A stretch of DNA of 64,000 nt, taken from contig BCJJ01000021.1 of NCBI GenBank assembly GCA_039545355.1, forward strand, positions 620,001-684,000, given 5' to 3'. The position numbers and the translations under genes are program-made. How positions within the stretch are numbered: the stretch's first letter is position 1; the number at the start of each line of letters is the position of its first letter. The stretch is from Trichosporon coremiiforme. Its lineage: Eukaryota; Basidiomycota; Tremellomycetes; Trichosporonales; Trichosporonaceae. The notes under the pieces are model-generated. The model saw only the letters and a list, made by a program, of their open reading frames with translations. It was not told the DNA's origin and searched no databases. Positions 54,654 to 64,000 of this stretch are shown here, piece after piece.

Positions 54654-55725
54654 ATGATTGACCTCAATGGCAAGCGCGCACTCGTCACTGGCGGATCGCG
54701 CGGACTCGGTGAGTTTGGTCGGTCTGGGTGCCTTCCTTGGAAGCGCCCACCCAGGATACTTGGAAGGAGCTCGCCGGACTTGACGGACAAGCTGACACTC
54801 AGGCGCCGAGATCTCGAAGCAGCTGGCGGATCGCGGATGCAAGGTCGCTGTGAATTATGCTGCGTCGAAGGACCGCGCCGAGGAGACCGTCAAGGGCCTC
54901 AAGGGCGACGGGCACGTTCTCGTGCAGGGTGACGTCTTCAGCCGTGCAGGTGTCGAGGCCGTCGCGAAGGAGGCGAAGGAGAAGCTCGGCGGCATCGACA
55001 TTGTCATCTCGAACGCGGGCTGGACCAAGATCTCCCCCTGGTCTGACATCCGTGAGTACTCTGAAATGGTGTCAACTGTCGTTGTCTTTCTCGATTGGCA
55101 CATGGAGGAGGAAGACAGCTGTCTCGAAGCTGGACACAGCTAACAACCAGGCTCGATGAACGACGACGAGTGGGACCAGACGTACAAGGCGAACGTGATG
55201 GCGCATCTGTGGCTGATGCAGTCGCTCGAGGACGAGCTCAAGGCGAACAAGGGTTGTTTCATTGTGTCGGCGTCGATCGCCGGTCTGCGCCCGACGGGTA
55301 GCAGCATGGCCTACTGTGAGTTAATCCATCCGCAAGACACTAACTCCCAGCGGTGTCTAAGGCTGGCTCCATCCACCTCGTCCGCGGCCTCGCCAAGTCG
55401 CTCGGCCCGAACATCCGCGTCAACGCCGTCGCACCCGGTCTCATCCTGACCGAATGGGCGGACCGCTTCCCTGCCGAGGTTAAGGAGAACTGGAAGGAGG
55501 CGACCGCGCTCAAGCACGTGCCGTACACGGAGGACATTGCGCAGACTTACAGTGAGTACAGCGTTGACATCGTCGTGTTCGCCACCGTCAAGCTGCCAAG
55601 TTGGACGGACGTGCTGCGAACGAAGCTAGGTGCTGTGAGACGCAAGCTAACCTACAGTCATGCTCGCGGAGAACGACAGCATGACGGGCCAGGTCATCGA
55701 GGTCACAGCAGGCCATGGTATGTAG
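54654..55725 (+). CDS. Short-chain dehydrogenase/reductase (classical SDR)
   Basis: Five exons: 54654-54708, 54803-55051, 55151-55315, 55351-55551 and 55658-55725, giving 245 residues. The N-terminal NAD(P)-binding motif is ALVTGGSRGLG (residues 9-19; the first intron splits the last Gly). VISNAGW gives the NAG motif. The catalytic set is Asn in TYKANVMAHL, Ser143 in FIVSASIAG, and Tyr156/Lys160 in MAYSVSKAG. The substrate loop follows NAVAPGLILTEW. These are classical SDR features: NAD(P)H-dependent oxidoreductase, cytosolic, substrate unknown. The VNYAASKD segment after beta2 suggests NADPH preference. The size fits 3-oxoacyl-ACP-reductase-like members. Confidence 0.93.
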
Positions 55726-55995
55726 AAGTAGCCTCTTAGTATTGACAGAAGACACAACCGCAATGGGGGTGGAGGCCATGCGGAGGTAGGCGTGTAGACG
55801 ATCGCTAGGCTACAAGGAAAGGACAGGTATGCAGTTCATGGTTCTGACTGCGCACTGTGTGCATACTGGGGCGCAGCGTCGCTCACACCGGTACTCACGA
55901 GGCACGAGGTGCACTGCACTCACTCGCTTGCTCAAGACTTTACCCACTGACTGACTACAACCCGACAGCCCACAACCAGCTGCTGAAAGAGCACC

Positions 55996-56386
55996 ATGTG
56001 CAACCCCCACACCTCGAACCCGCACTACATCTTCTCCCCTGGGAACCCCGCGCTCCCATTATGTCCCCACACAAACCACGACATGGTCACGTTCAAGTGT
56101 GCCAAGGGTTCGGGCGGTTAGTCAGCGACGGCCAGCAAAGGCGTTCCGCAGGGATGCCGAGCTGTGCGGCAAGACAGGCTGGGATGCCGAGTTGCGCTGG
56201 TTGCGCTGCATGACAGGTTCAAGGTGCTGACCCCAAGCGTACTGTCAGTTCAGCCTCGTCGACGGACCAGGCTGCCACGCCCTCTGCTCGGTGTGCAGGC
56301 TGACGACGTACGAGCTGGTCTGCGACAAATGTCTCGAGGACTGGACTCTGACTGACCGGTTCTGGCGGAGTGCGTATCGCCGCTAG
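55996..56386 (+). CDS. Small Cys-rich protein, unknown function
   Basis: Two exons, 55996-56116 and 56238-56386, giving 89 residues. The intron has a GTTAGT donor and GTGCTGACCCCAAG acceptor, the branch-to-acceptor spacing seen across the window. The start context is GCACCATGT. Cysteines are spaced like a zinc ribbon: PLCPHTNH, FKCAKG, AYCQF, then GCHALCSVCRLTTYELVCDKC with two C-x2-C pairs 10 residues apart. The end is LEDWTLTDRFWRSAYRR. I do not recognise it. It is too short to judge from composition, but two independent clues (frame-preserving consensus intron and paired Cys) support a real gene. It lies downstream of the SDR on the same strand. Confidence 0.6.
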
Positions 56387-56902
56387 TTCCATCTATCTTC
56401 TGCCAGCCAGCCCCCCTCCACGCTCCCGCCTGGCTCAGCTCTCCAGTCTTCCTTAATCTGTGCATATAGAAAACAAGCACTTTGATAAATAGCTTCTGCT
56501 CTCGTTTGCATTGTCTATGTCGGATACCGTCCCTCCCTCCCACCGTCCCGCAGTGTCCCACACCGCCGTCCCACGACACGTCCCACCAACGTCCGTCCCG
56601 CCCGCGTCCCACACTGCGAGAAGTCAAGGAGGATTAAGCGATACATACAAAGTCTGGTATCTAGATCTACAGTGGAACTGTGTATTCGGATGACTGCTGA
56701 GTGTTCATGTTCGTGGTGTAGCGTAGCGTACTTTTGTGTCCCTTCTGCAAGATGGCTGGAAGGATGCGGACTGAGGGTGTCTCGAGATGTCTGGCGTGGA
56801 GGGGGGAAGGCTGAGATGGGAGGGTGGAGATAATGTCCAAGCTGGTGATAGGATAAGACAGTAAGAAGTGTTGGAAGGGGAGGAGAGTTGAAAAGTGGAA
56901 GG
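56387..56902. other. Convergent spacer
   Basis: 516 nt between the 3' ends of the Cys-rich gene and the Zap1-like gene. A tandem of CGTCCCAC-like units lies at about 56530-56610. No gene is supported. Confidence 0.5.
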
Positions 56903-58767
56903 TTACGCTCTCGACTTGACCTCACCCGACACCGTCGCCCCCGCGCGCAGCTCCTTGGCGAGGTGCACGCCCTGATGCCGTTTCAGCTGATCCGGCCTCG
57001 CGAAGCGCTTGTTGCATCCCGGATGCGAGCACTTGAACGGCCGCTCGCCCGTGTGCGTCCGAATGTGCTTGGTCAGATTACTCGCCTCGGCGAAGCCCTT
57101 GCCGCAATAGCTGCACACAAAGGGCTTGTCCCCGTTATGTGTGCGTTTGTGGATCGTGAGCGAGGACGCGATCGCGAACGCTTTGCCGCAGCCGGGATGG
57201 TCGCACACGAAGGGTTCTGCTGTCAGCTATACGTCTCGGGTCTGTAGCTTGAAGCTGTGAGTTATGACTCACTGTCATCGGTGTGCCTGCGCATGTGTGC
57301 AGCGAGAGGTGCAGCTTCACTGAATCCCTGTCCGCAGACAGAGCACACGAACGGCCGGTGCCCAATGTGGCTCTGCAGGTGACGGAGCACCTTCTGTCTC
57401 GACGAGAACATCCTCCCTTGGCCAGAACCACACTGAGCCCAGTGGCACGCGTACTTGTCCTGACCCCTTCCGACGTGCACTTCGGAGAGGTGCTCCATGA
57501 GCTCGGCACTGCTTGTGAATGGCTCCTGCACGGTACAGCCAGGCCACTGGCACGCCATCGGATACTGCCGCTTATGCCTGGGCGCGACGTGGTGGTGATG
57601 GTCGCGGTGAGGGTGGGCGTGCTCGTGGTGGTGGCTGTGGGGCGCAGGGTGAGACTCGGCCTTGGCCGCGTGATCGCAGTTATGCGTGTGCGGGTGCGGG
57701 TGGGCGTGGTGCGCGTCGTGCGACTTGACTTCCCCGGTGGGGAGAGGGACGCCAAGATGTTCCTGCAGAAGATGCCGGAGCATAGTCTCCGGCGTAAGCG
57801 GCGCATCGCTCTTGACGTGCGGGTGCGGGTGTGGGTGGGCGTGCGCATGGTTATGGCCCTGCGCCGCCGCCGGATCAGACAACGTCGGGAAGCAGTCGTC
57901 CCAGAGACACGAGAAGAGATCGCCGCTCGGCATCTCGGGCTGTCCGAACTGCTGCGGCGCTTGTTGTTGCGGCGGCACCATCGGGGCCATGCCCATGTTC
58001 ATGCTGAGCGCGTCGAGCGCATGGCCCATGACCTGCGGCTGCTGTTGCGGCGGCGCTTGCGGCGTCGGTGCCGGCGCTGGTGGAGGTGCAGAATGCGCGG
58101 AGGAAGGCTCGGGCTGCGCGCCGAGATGGTCACTCGCGATGTGTACGAGCAGGGTCGCCATGTTGTCAAACTGCCTGTGGCAGTTCTGCCAGTGGCATAT
58201 CGTCGTCGCCTGCGGCGCCGGCGTCGCTGCACTGCTGATGGGTGTCGGCACATTCTGCACCTGCCCGTGCAGCACGGCGGAGACGATGTCGAGCTGCGGC
58301 ACCTGTGGCTGCGTCAGACCGAGCGTGCAAGCGGCGTCGTTGCAGCACTGCAGCTGGGGAATGTCAGCCAGGTCCGATTTGGGGGGGCACCCTCGATTTA
58401 GCGTGACGGGTGGAAGTGCAGGGATACTCACGAACTCCTCGATGGTGCAGTCTGGCGGACACCAGTTCGGCTCGCACTCCGGGTCGTCGCATTCGACGCA
58501 GGCGGGATCGTAGCAGGCATCGGCACATGTCTCCTTTATCTGAGGGTGGGGAAGGGAGCAGCCGGTGCAGTCCGTGTCGTAGCAGCAGTACTGGTCAAAG
58601 ATGGACGAAGCGGACGCAGTCGACGGCGCAGGCGTGTGGTGGTTGTCCGGCGACGTGCTCGGCGTTAGCGGTGTGGTCGCTATCGTCCTGCTCGTGCTCG
58701 GGCGCGATGGCCCGGCGTGGCCGTGACTTGAATGGCTTGAGGGGGCGGACGCCATTGCCATAGCCAT
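56903..58767 (-). CDS. ZAP1: Zap1-like zinc-responsive C2H2 transcription factor
   Basis: Three exons on the minus strand: 58767-58432, 58353-57273 and 57216-56903, giving 576 residues. A Cys-rich block sits at about 60-110 (CCYDTDCTGCSLPHPQ, CADACYDPACVECDD). Two Zap1-type C-x4-C fingers, CHWQNCHRQF and CLWDDCFPTL, are separated by Pro/Gln-rich sequence; a His-rich stretch (HDAHHAHPHPHTHNCDH and HSHHHEHAHPHRDHHHH) follows. Five closely linked C-terminal C2H2 fingers come last: MACQWPGCTVQEPF, YACHWAQCGSG, FVCSVCGQGFSE, then FVCDHPGC to GKGFAEASNLTKHIRTH and CNKRFARPDQLKRH. The linker RGxDKYxCxW and FAxxSSLxIHxRTH and EASNLTKHIRTH strings match yeast Zap1 fingers 3-7. Zap1 turns on zinc-uptake genes when zinc is low. 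The ATG at 58767 is the first in frame; the upstream TTG frame is not used. Confidence 0.9.
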
Positions 58768-59737
58768 GGTGTCGTCTGGGTGCCAGAGGAAAGAGTCGTC
58801 GGATATCGCCAATGTCTATAGGCGTCTAAGCGTCCAGGGGTGGGATGGGTCGCGATAAGCCGAAGCCGGAGGAAGGGGCGGTAGACAACGGCAGACTTGA
58901 TGTGATCGACGATGAGACGGACTTGGCGAGAATGGTAAAATGTTACAAAGCGTGATCCGGACTTCGGAGCGTGGACCGTTGCGCGCAGTCAGTCTATCGC
59001 TCCATGACTGGGGTGCAGGTTTGGTCTGCAGACAGATCTGTCAGGTCGAGGATCCTGGGTCGCTCGTTCGCTCGTTCGTTCGCGGGTTCGCCTTTGCCGC
59101 GTTTGCCGTCTTTGGACCGTTACGTCCGGTGTCGCTGCGCTGTTCGGATGCGATTGATGGGGGTACAGGATTACAGCGGCGTCTAGCAGTCCAACGAGTC
59201 AAGACTTTGCGCACCGAAGGAGAGGGCGAGAGAGAATGACTAGGAACGGCTAGTGAGCAAGCAAAGATCAAAGGTCGAATAGGTGTTGATTATGCCAGAC
59301 ACTGAATGCCAACCTCCACTGTAGCGGACGCCGTTATCAGGCGGAGTCTCCAGGAAGAGGACCCGACCGGTCAAGTTATCCAGTCACAGGTCAAACTACC
59401 GCCCTGCCCTGCCCGCACTTGCTGACGCCGCTCCCTCCGCCCACCGCCGAGCATACCATACTCGCTTAAGCCTCCGCTCAAGGTCTTCATGTGGGTCCGC
59501 TCGCGGCTTCTGATGCGAAGAAGTACACGAATAAAATAGCCATTTCTTATCACAACCTCTACCCTTCCTTCACCACGTGGTACTTGTGGGTGGAGGCACC
59601 TTCCAGGTCTTGCCACCCGGAACCAAATCCGACGCTGCGAATTTCTGATCGTCCGCGAGCTCACCACATACTATCGTCTGCTCGGCGGTGACAACAGGCA
59701 TCACCTACACCTACCTCAACACAACATCGAGCCCAAC
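58768..59737. promoter_or_regulatory. Divergent promoter region (Zap1-like / RPF2)
   Basis: 970 nt between divergent starts. A CGTTCGCT tandem run at about 59060-59085 is the only repeat. If the regulator controls itself, as yeast Zap1 does, zinc-response elements would be expected here; none could be assigned with confidence. Confidence 0.45.
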
Positions 59738-60888
59738 ATGTCGATGCTGAGGACCATGTAAGATCACGAGTTTTAGGGAGCCTCAAGCTGACCCCGCAGT
59801 AAACCGAAAAACGCCCGCGTCAAGCGAGCACTCGAGGCGCGCGAGCCCAAGCTCGTCGAGAACGAGAAGACGGTCATCTTCGTCCGCGGCAACAACACCT
59901 CGGAGCGGGTGCGCGACGTCATGAAGGATCTGGTGGGTAATCATTGGGCTGCTCTAACTCTGTTGGCGTCAGCCAGCCCTCTCTCAACGAGTGCTATTGC
60001 TGTCGCGTCTAGCGATGGTCAATCCAGCAGCAGCTATGTACAGCGCTAGACCATAGCTAACAACAGTACTCGATGAAGCGCCCGCACGCGATCAACTTCT
60101 CGAAGAAGAACGCGATCCACCCGTTCGAGGACGCCTCTTCTCTCGAGTTCTTCTCTGGCAAGAACGACGCCTCTCTCTTCGTGACTGGTCTGCACTCCAA
60201 GAAGCGGCCGCACAACCTCGTTCTCTCGCGGATGTTCGACGGGCGAGTGCTTGACCAGCTCGAGGTCGGTGTTGACGCTTTTGCGCCTATGGCGAGCTTT
60301 GATTCGCCCAAGGCCTCGCTGGGAACCAAGCCGCTCATGGTCTTCCACGGCGACGTCTTCGACACGCACCCGTCCTTCCAGCAGCTGAAGAGCTACCTGC
60401 TCGACCTGTACCAGGGGCACCATCAGACTGGCATTCCTCTCATGAACCTCGAGCACGTCATCAGTGTCACTGCCGGCCCGTTCCATGGCGAGGACAAGCC
60501 CCTGCCCTCCGTCCACGTCCGTGTGTACACTGTCAAGATGCTCTCTTCGGGATCGCGCATTCCCCGCGTCCAGCTCACCGAGATGGGACCCAACATGGAT
60601 CTCAGCGTGCGCCGCGTCGCCGAGCCCGACGCCGACATGCTCAAGCAGGCCCTCCGCCGTCCCAAGATCAGCAAGAAGGACCAGACCTCGGGTCTCGGCA
60701 AGAAGAGGAAGAACATCGAGACCGACGACATGGGCGACAAGGTCGGTCGCATCCACCTCGGAAAGCAGGACCTCGGCAAGCTCCAGTCCCGCAAGATGAA
60801 GAGTCTCAAGGTCGGGCGCAAGATGCGCAAGCTCGAGGCCGGGGAGGCCGGCGAGGGAGCCGACGAGGCCATGGACGAGGAGGAGTAG
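59738..60888 (+). CDS. RPF2: Ribosome biogenesis protein Rpf2 (Brix domain)
   Basis: Three exons: 59738-59757, 59800-59932 and 60067-60888, giving 324 residues. The first coding exon is only 20 nt. Brix-domain signatures are LVENEKTVIFVRGNNTSERV, LYSMKRPHAINFSKKNAIHP and LFVTGLHSKKRPHNLVLSRM, with the Rpf2-type C-terminal half (PRVQLTEMGPNMDLSVRR). The tail is a basic then acidic nucleolar extension. With Rrs1 it brings the 5S RNP (5S rRNA, uL18, uL5) into the pre-60S particle. The order FSKKN and GPNMDL is specific for Rpf2 among Brix proteins (not Imp4, Ssf1, Rpf1 or Brx1). Confidence 0.96.
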
Positions 60889-61197
60889 TTAGACTTAGAG
60901 ACACCACATATTTTGTTTGTACAACTATGCAGCTAGCTCACCGGGGAACAGGGACTGGGGTTGAGATATTCGGCCACTTCATGCACATCTGGCAGTAGGT
61001 AATAATCTTCTCAAAGTACAAAAACTACAGACGATCTTCTGCTCGTGAGGTCGGGAAGTTCGGGCGAGGTCAGGGGTCTCGCGCGTCGGTGGCCGATGCG
61101 GCTGGCGCAACCGTGTACCATGTGAGGCGCGCACACTGCTGGTCGACGACCCCCATCGCGCCGCCCGACGCCCTTGGGGTTCTTCATCGCTCTTCCT
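60889..61197. other. Convergent spacer (RPF2 / ATG8)
   Basis: 309 nt between two 3' ends. No feature is seen. Confidence 0.5.
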
Positions 61198-62025
61198 TTA
61201 CTCGCGCACCTCAAACTCCTCCAGAGCACCGAACGTGTTCTCCGAGGCGTACATGATGTAGAGGAAGCCTGCTGTCAGCTACTCGTCGTCCATGCGGTAA
61301 GTTAGCTTACCGTCCTCGTCCCTGACCTGTCAGCAGCTGAACCCACGATATAAATAGCTGTTACTCACTTGTGCTCCTCGTAGATGGCGCTCATAAGGGC
61401 AGCTGTCGGAGGGAGAATGTCATCGACGAAAATGAAGATCGCCTTCTCGGGGGACAGCTTAATGCGCTTCCTGACAGTCAGCTTGGCCGGTGGTTGACCA
61501 GCTCACCGGATAACATAGACGAACTGTCCAACGGTCAGGTCCTGCGTTGTCAGTTTCTGCTCGTCGAAGCTGGACTCACCGCCGGGACAAGGTACTTCTT
61601 CTTGTCGATCGTGGGGATATCGCTCTTCTCGACCTTCTCACAGATGACCTGCACGTCAGCCTGATAGCAACCCATGAGCAGCACATACAGGAATGCGGTC
61701 CGAATACTTCTGGCGGATACGCTCGGCCTCAGCCTTACGCTTGTCTATGTTGGGAGCGCGACGTTGGCGAGATACGGGGATATCCGACAGGCGCGAACAA
61801 ATGCGCAATCGTGCGTGATCGATGCATGTTACGGTGCATTGCGAACATGCGGGGCAGTCGGGGAGTGATCAGGCATGCGTCGTTGATGGACATTGCGAGG
61901 TGGCAAAGGGAACACACAGTGTCAGCAGAAGCAATCGAGGCAGGGCGGCGCGCATCGCCAGCGGCAAACGGGCAGCGGCAACACGTACCAAAGGGGTGCT
62001 CGTCCTTGAACTTGGAGCGGACCAT
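61198..62025 (-). CDS. ATG8: Ubiquitin-like autophagy protein Atg8
   Basis: Seven exons on the minus strand: 62025-61989, 61744-61689, 61648-61580, 61541-61507, 61470-61369, 61321-61311 and 61268-61198, giving 126 residues. The sixth exon is only 11 nt. The sequence is near-identical to yeast Atg8: [57 protein letters not shown] and [15 protein letters not shown]. The conjugated Gly is residue 117, followed by a nine-residue tail (ALEEFEVRE) that Atg4 would remove. Atg8 is then linked to phosphatidylethanolamine on the growing autophagosome. The first intron is long (244 nt). Confidence 0.97.
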
Positions 62026-63016
62026 GACTGGTTAGGATTGAGGTAGGCTGTAGAGTAGAGAAGGTGGTTGACGGTGATGGACAAGTGGTTGTTGGTTGTA
62101 GAGGATTGCGGATGAGGTCGTTGAGGGATGTGCGCCGACGGGAGGAGTAAGCGTCAGCGTTGGGTCGGGGATAGGAATGGGTGATAGTGCAGGGCCGTTA
62201 GAGTGCCCGGAGTGCGAGGGACGGGGTCACCAACGTACCGAGAGAATAGAAGCGGGGTGGATGCGGCTGTGACTCGGTGCTGTGGGTGGACAACGGGTAG
62301 AGTAAGAGTCACAAGGCAAGATGACAGATGCAGGTGATGCACGATGATGAGCTCGTGACGGTGGGAGGAGTGTGGTCGGTGGGTGGGAGGGCTCAGTGTG
62401 ACGCGCGTACAGTGCACACTGGGCGTACGCCCTCTGGCCGAGTCTGGGTGGGGTTTCCTTCACGTCGTTGGGTGGCAAATCCAAATACACCCGTCAGTCA
62501 CTCGCGGCCGGCCTCCACCGGCTCCGGCCCTGCGCCATAGTCGCATCAACTGGTGCTCGCCATCGCTAGCGTCGACGACAAGAGCGACGAAGACGGGAAA
62601 GCCATCTCTCGCAGCCTCAGTGTTGTTGAAAATCGCGAGCAGGCTGGTGCGTCGTGCGCTCAGGACGGCTCAGATCGAGTAGTGCCCGCCCCTCTGATCT
62701 CGTAAACATTGGACGCCGTCCTGCTCACCATCCCGGTCCTTCCGTCAGGTTCCCGGTCCTATGATGGATGCCGCCCTTGTCTGCGCCGAGTGTCCCGATT
62801 CTGAATCCACACGCAGGGCTCAGGCGCCCCGGAATGCAATCGTACGCTGTGCAGGTGGGCATTATGATGCAGTGACCGCATGACGGCTGCCAGGGCTCCA
62901 AGAGGGAGGCACGGATAAGGTGCGGGTTGTGGGCCCCACAGCGTCTTCTCAAGATTTCGCAGCTGCGCGATCATTACTAGTTGTTGACAACCAGCTCCAT
63001 ATAAACCACAACTACC
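62026..63016. promoter_or_regulatory. Divergent promoter region (ATG8 / acidic protein)
   Basis: 991 nt between divergent starts. A CATATAAA motif lies 15-20 nt before the right-hand ATG, too close for a usual TATA box. No gene is supported inside. Confidence 0.45.
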
Positions 63017-64000
63017 ATGTCGATCAAGAAGGGATGGGGAGTCAAGCCGGCTAAGCCGCAGGTAACTACTGAGGGGTAAGCTAATCTGCTGAAGCCATAG
63101 CTAACGTCAGACCTGCGAAGTTGAAGGGCAAGGGCAAGGCGAAGGCGCCTCCACCGCCGTCTTCCTCCAGCCTGAGCGGAAGCGACAGCGATGGCAGCGA
63201 CAGCGGTAGCGATAGCGAATCCGGGGACGACGAAGACGACAAGACCGCTATGCTTGCTGCGCTCGAGGCTCACTCGCGGAGTCTACTCGGCCTTCCCTCG
63301 ACCTCGGCAGAGGCGTCTGGCTCGGGGTCCGGGTCTGGCTCGGACGACGACGATGACGAGGAGGCAGGAGACAATGGCGAGGAAGACTACGACGACGAGT
63401 TCGACGACGGCTGGGGAGCAGGAGACGCCTTCGTGACCGACTCCGAGGACGAGTTCGCCGCTCCGGCTAAGAAGGCGAAGAAGTCCAAATCGGCTCCTAC
63501 GACCGCCGCCTCCACCGCCGAGCCGGCAGCACCGAAGGTCGTCGAAGTGGTCTTCGCACCGACGACGGGAGGACGGACAGAGATCTCGCGCGCGGACAAG
63601 AAGGCATTCCTGAAGGGCAACTCTGCCAAGATCATGGGCGGGGTCACGACGGCCGCGCCGACCGGCAAGCGGACGAAAGAGGAGGAGGAGGATGCGTCCA
63701 ACCAGCGCCTGGACCAGGAGCTGCACAACATGCTGTTGCAGAACCTCCTCCCTTCGGCGGCGGAGATGAACCGACCAGTCGACAAGCGGAACGCGATCAG
63801 TGGACGGCTGCGCGAGCTCGCCTCTGACTCCGCTGCGGGCGAGGGCTCCACGGACCTGAAGGCAACATCGCGTCTCAAGTCGCATCCGGCCAAGGTGCGC
63901 ACGGGTCTGATGCACGCTGCCCAGCGACGAGCGGAGGCCGCGCGTGCCGAGTCCGAGTCCGCGGGCTCCTGGGTCAAGGGCATGGGCGGTCTCGGCGACC
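63017..64000 (+). CDS. Acidic Ser-rich protein, N-terminal part (runs off window)
   Basis: Two exons seen, 63017-63075 and 63111-64000+, at least 316 residues. The first exon is ended at 63075 (GAGG|GTAAGC), not at the nearer CAG|GTAACT, because only this restores the frame. N-terminus MSIKKGWGVKPAKPQ, then Lys-rich (KGKGKAKAPPPP), then Ser/Asp/Glu blocks (SGSDSDGSDSGSDSESGDDE, GSGSGSGSDDDDDEEAGD). A more conserved-looking part follows: GGRTEISRADKKAFLKG, QRLDQELHNMLLQNLLPSA and RLKSHPAKVRTGLMHAAQRR. Alternating basic and acidic blocks suggest a nucleolar or chromatin protein, but I cannot name the family. Confidence 0.8.

Noticed and set aside
57283..58401. 372-residue Arg-rich frame on the plus strand
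   Set aside because: Antisense to the His-rich, zinc-finger coding exon of the Zap1-like gene.

Overview
This window looks like nuclear DNA of a GC-rich basidiomycete yeast, most likely a tremellomycete near Trichosporonales. The genes are cut by about sixty short introns (many 35-60 nt) with GTGAG/GTAAG donors and a CTGAC or CTAAC branch point 4-10 nt before a CAG acceptor. The protein families also fit: Arp10, a UBE2O-type E2, a Zap1-like regulator, an unspecific-peroxygenase-like heme enzyme and GPI-anchored aspartic proteases. The order-level placement is inference. All exon structures were read by eye from splice signals and frame continuity.

Left part (1-22.6 kb) is dense housekeeping: the 3' end of a RING-like gene, a small mitochondrial-type protein, an annexin with a Pro/Gln/Tyr/Gly-rich head, a small tail-anchored protein resembling Tom6, a PITH-domain protein, a bacterial-type uracil phosphoribosyltransferase, a membrane alpha/beta hydrolase, Arp10 of dynactin, a UBE2O-like ubiquitin enzyme, a second alpha/beta hydrolase, a twin-CX9C Emi1-like protein and the ER mannosyltransferase Alg9.

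Middle part (22.6-34.5 kb): a 4 kb stretch with no recognisable gene, then Gpi15/PIG-H, a 1033-residue protein with Cys4 zinc-binding motifs and no known function, and an intronless ANL-fold protein that has lost its ATP-handling motifs.

Right-centre (34.7-54.6 kb) is gene-poor and rich in minisatellites. It carries secretory-pathway genes: a GPI-type aspartic protease, a frameshifted aspartic protease pseudogene, a heme-thiolate peroxidase, a third aspartic protease with a C-terminal membrane helix, and a secreted SBP56/methanethiol-oxidase-like beta-propeller with an Asn-rich head. A 4.4 kb stretch with no supported gene follows.

Right end (54.6-64 kb) returns to housekeeping: an SDR oxidoreductase, a small Cys-rich protein, a Zap1-like zinc-responsive C2H2 regulator, Rpf2, Atg8 (with an 11-nt microexon) and the 5' part of an acidic, Ser-rich protein that runs off the edge.

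The genes do not form one pathway. Links that can be argued are GPI anchors and N-glycans (Gpi15, Alg9) serving the secreted and anchored proteins further right, and autophagy, ubiquitin and zinc homeostasis as separate cell-maintenance functions. The most unusual items are the ANL pseudoenzyme, the zinc-motif protein of unknown function, the secreted SBP56-like protein and the decayed protease.
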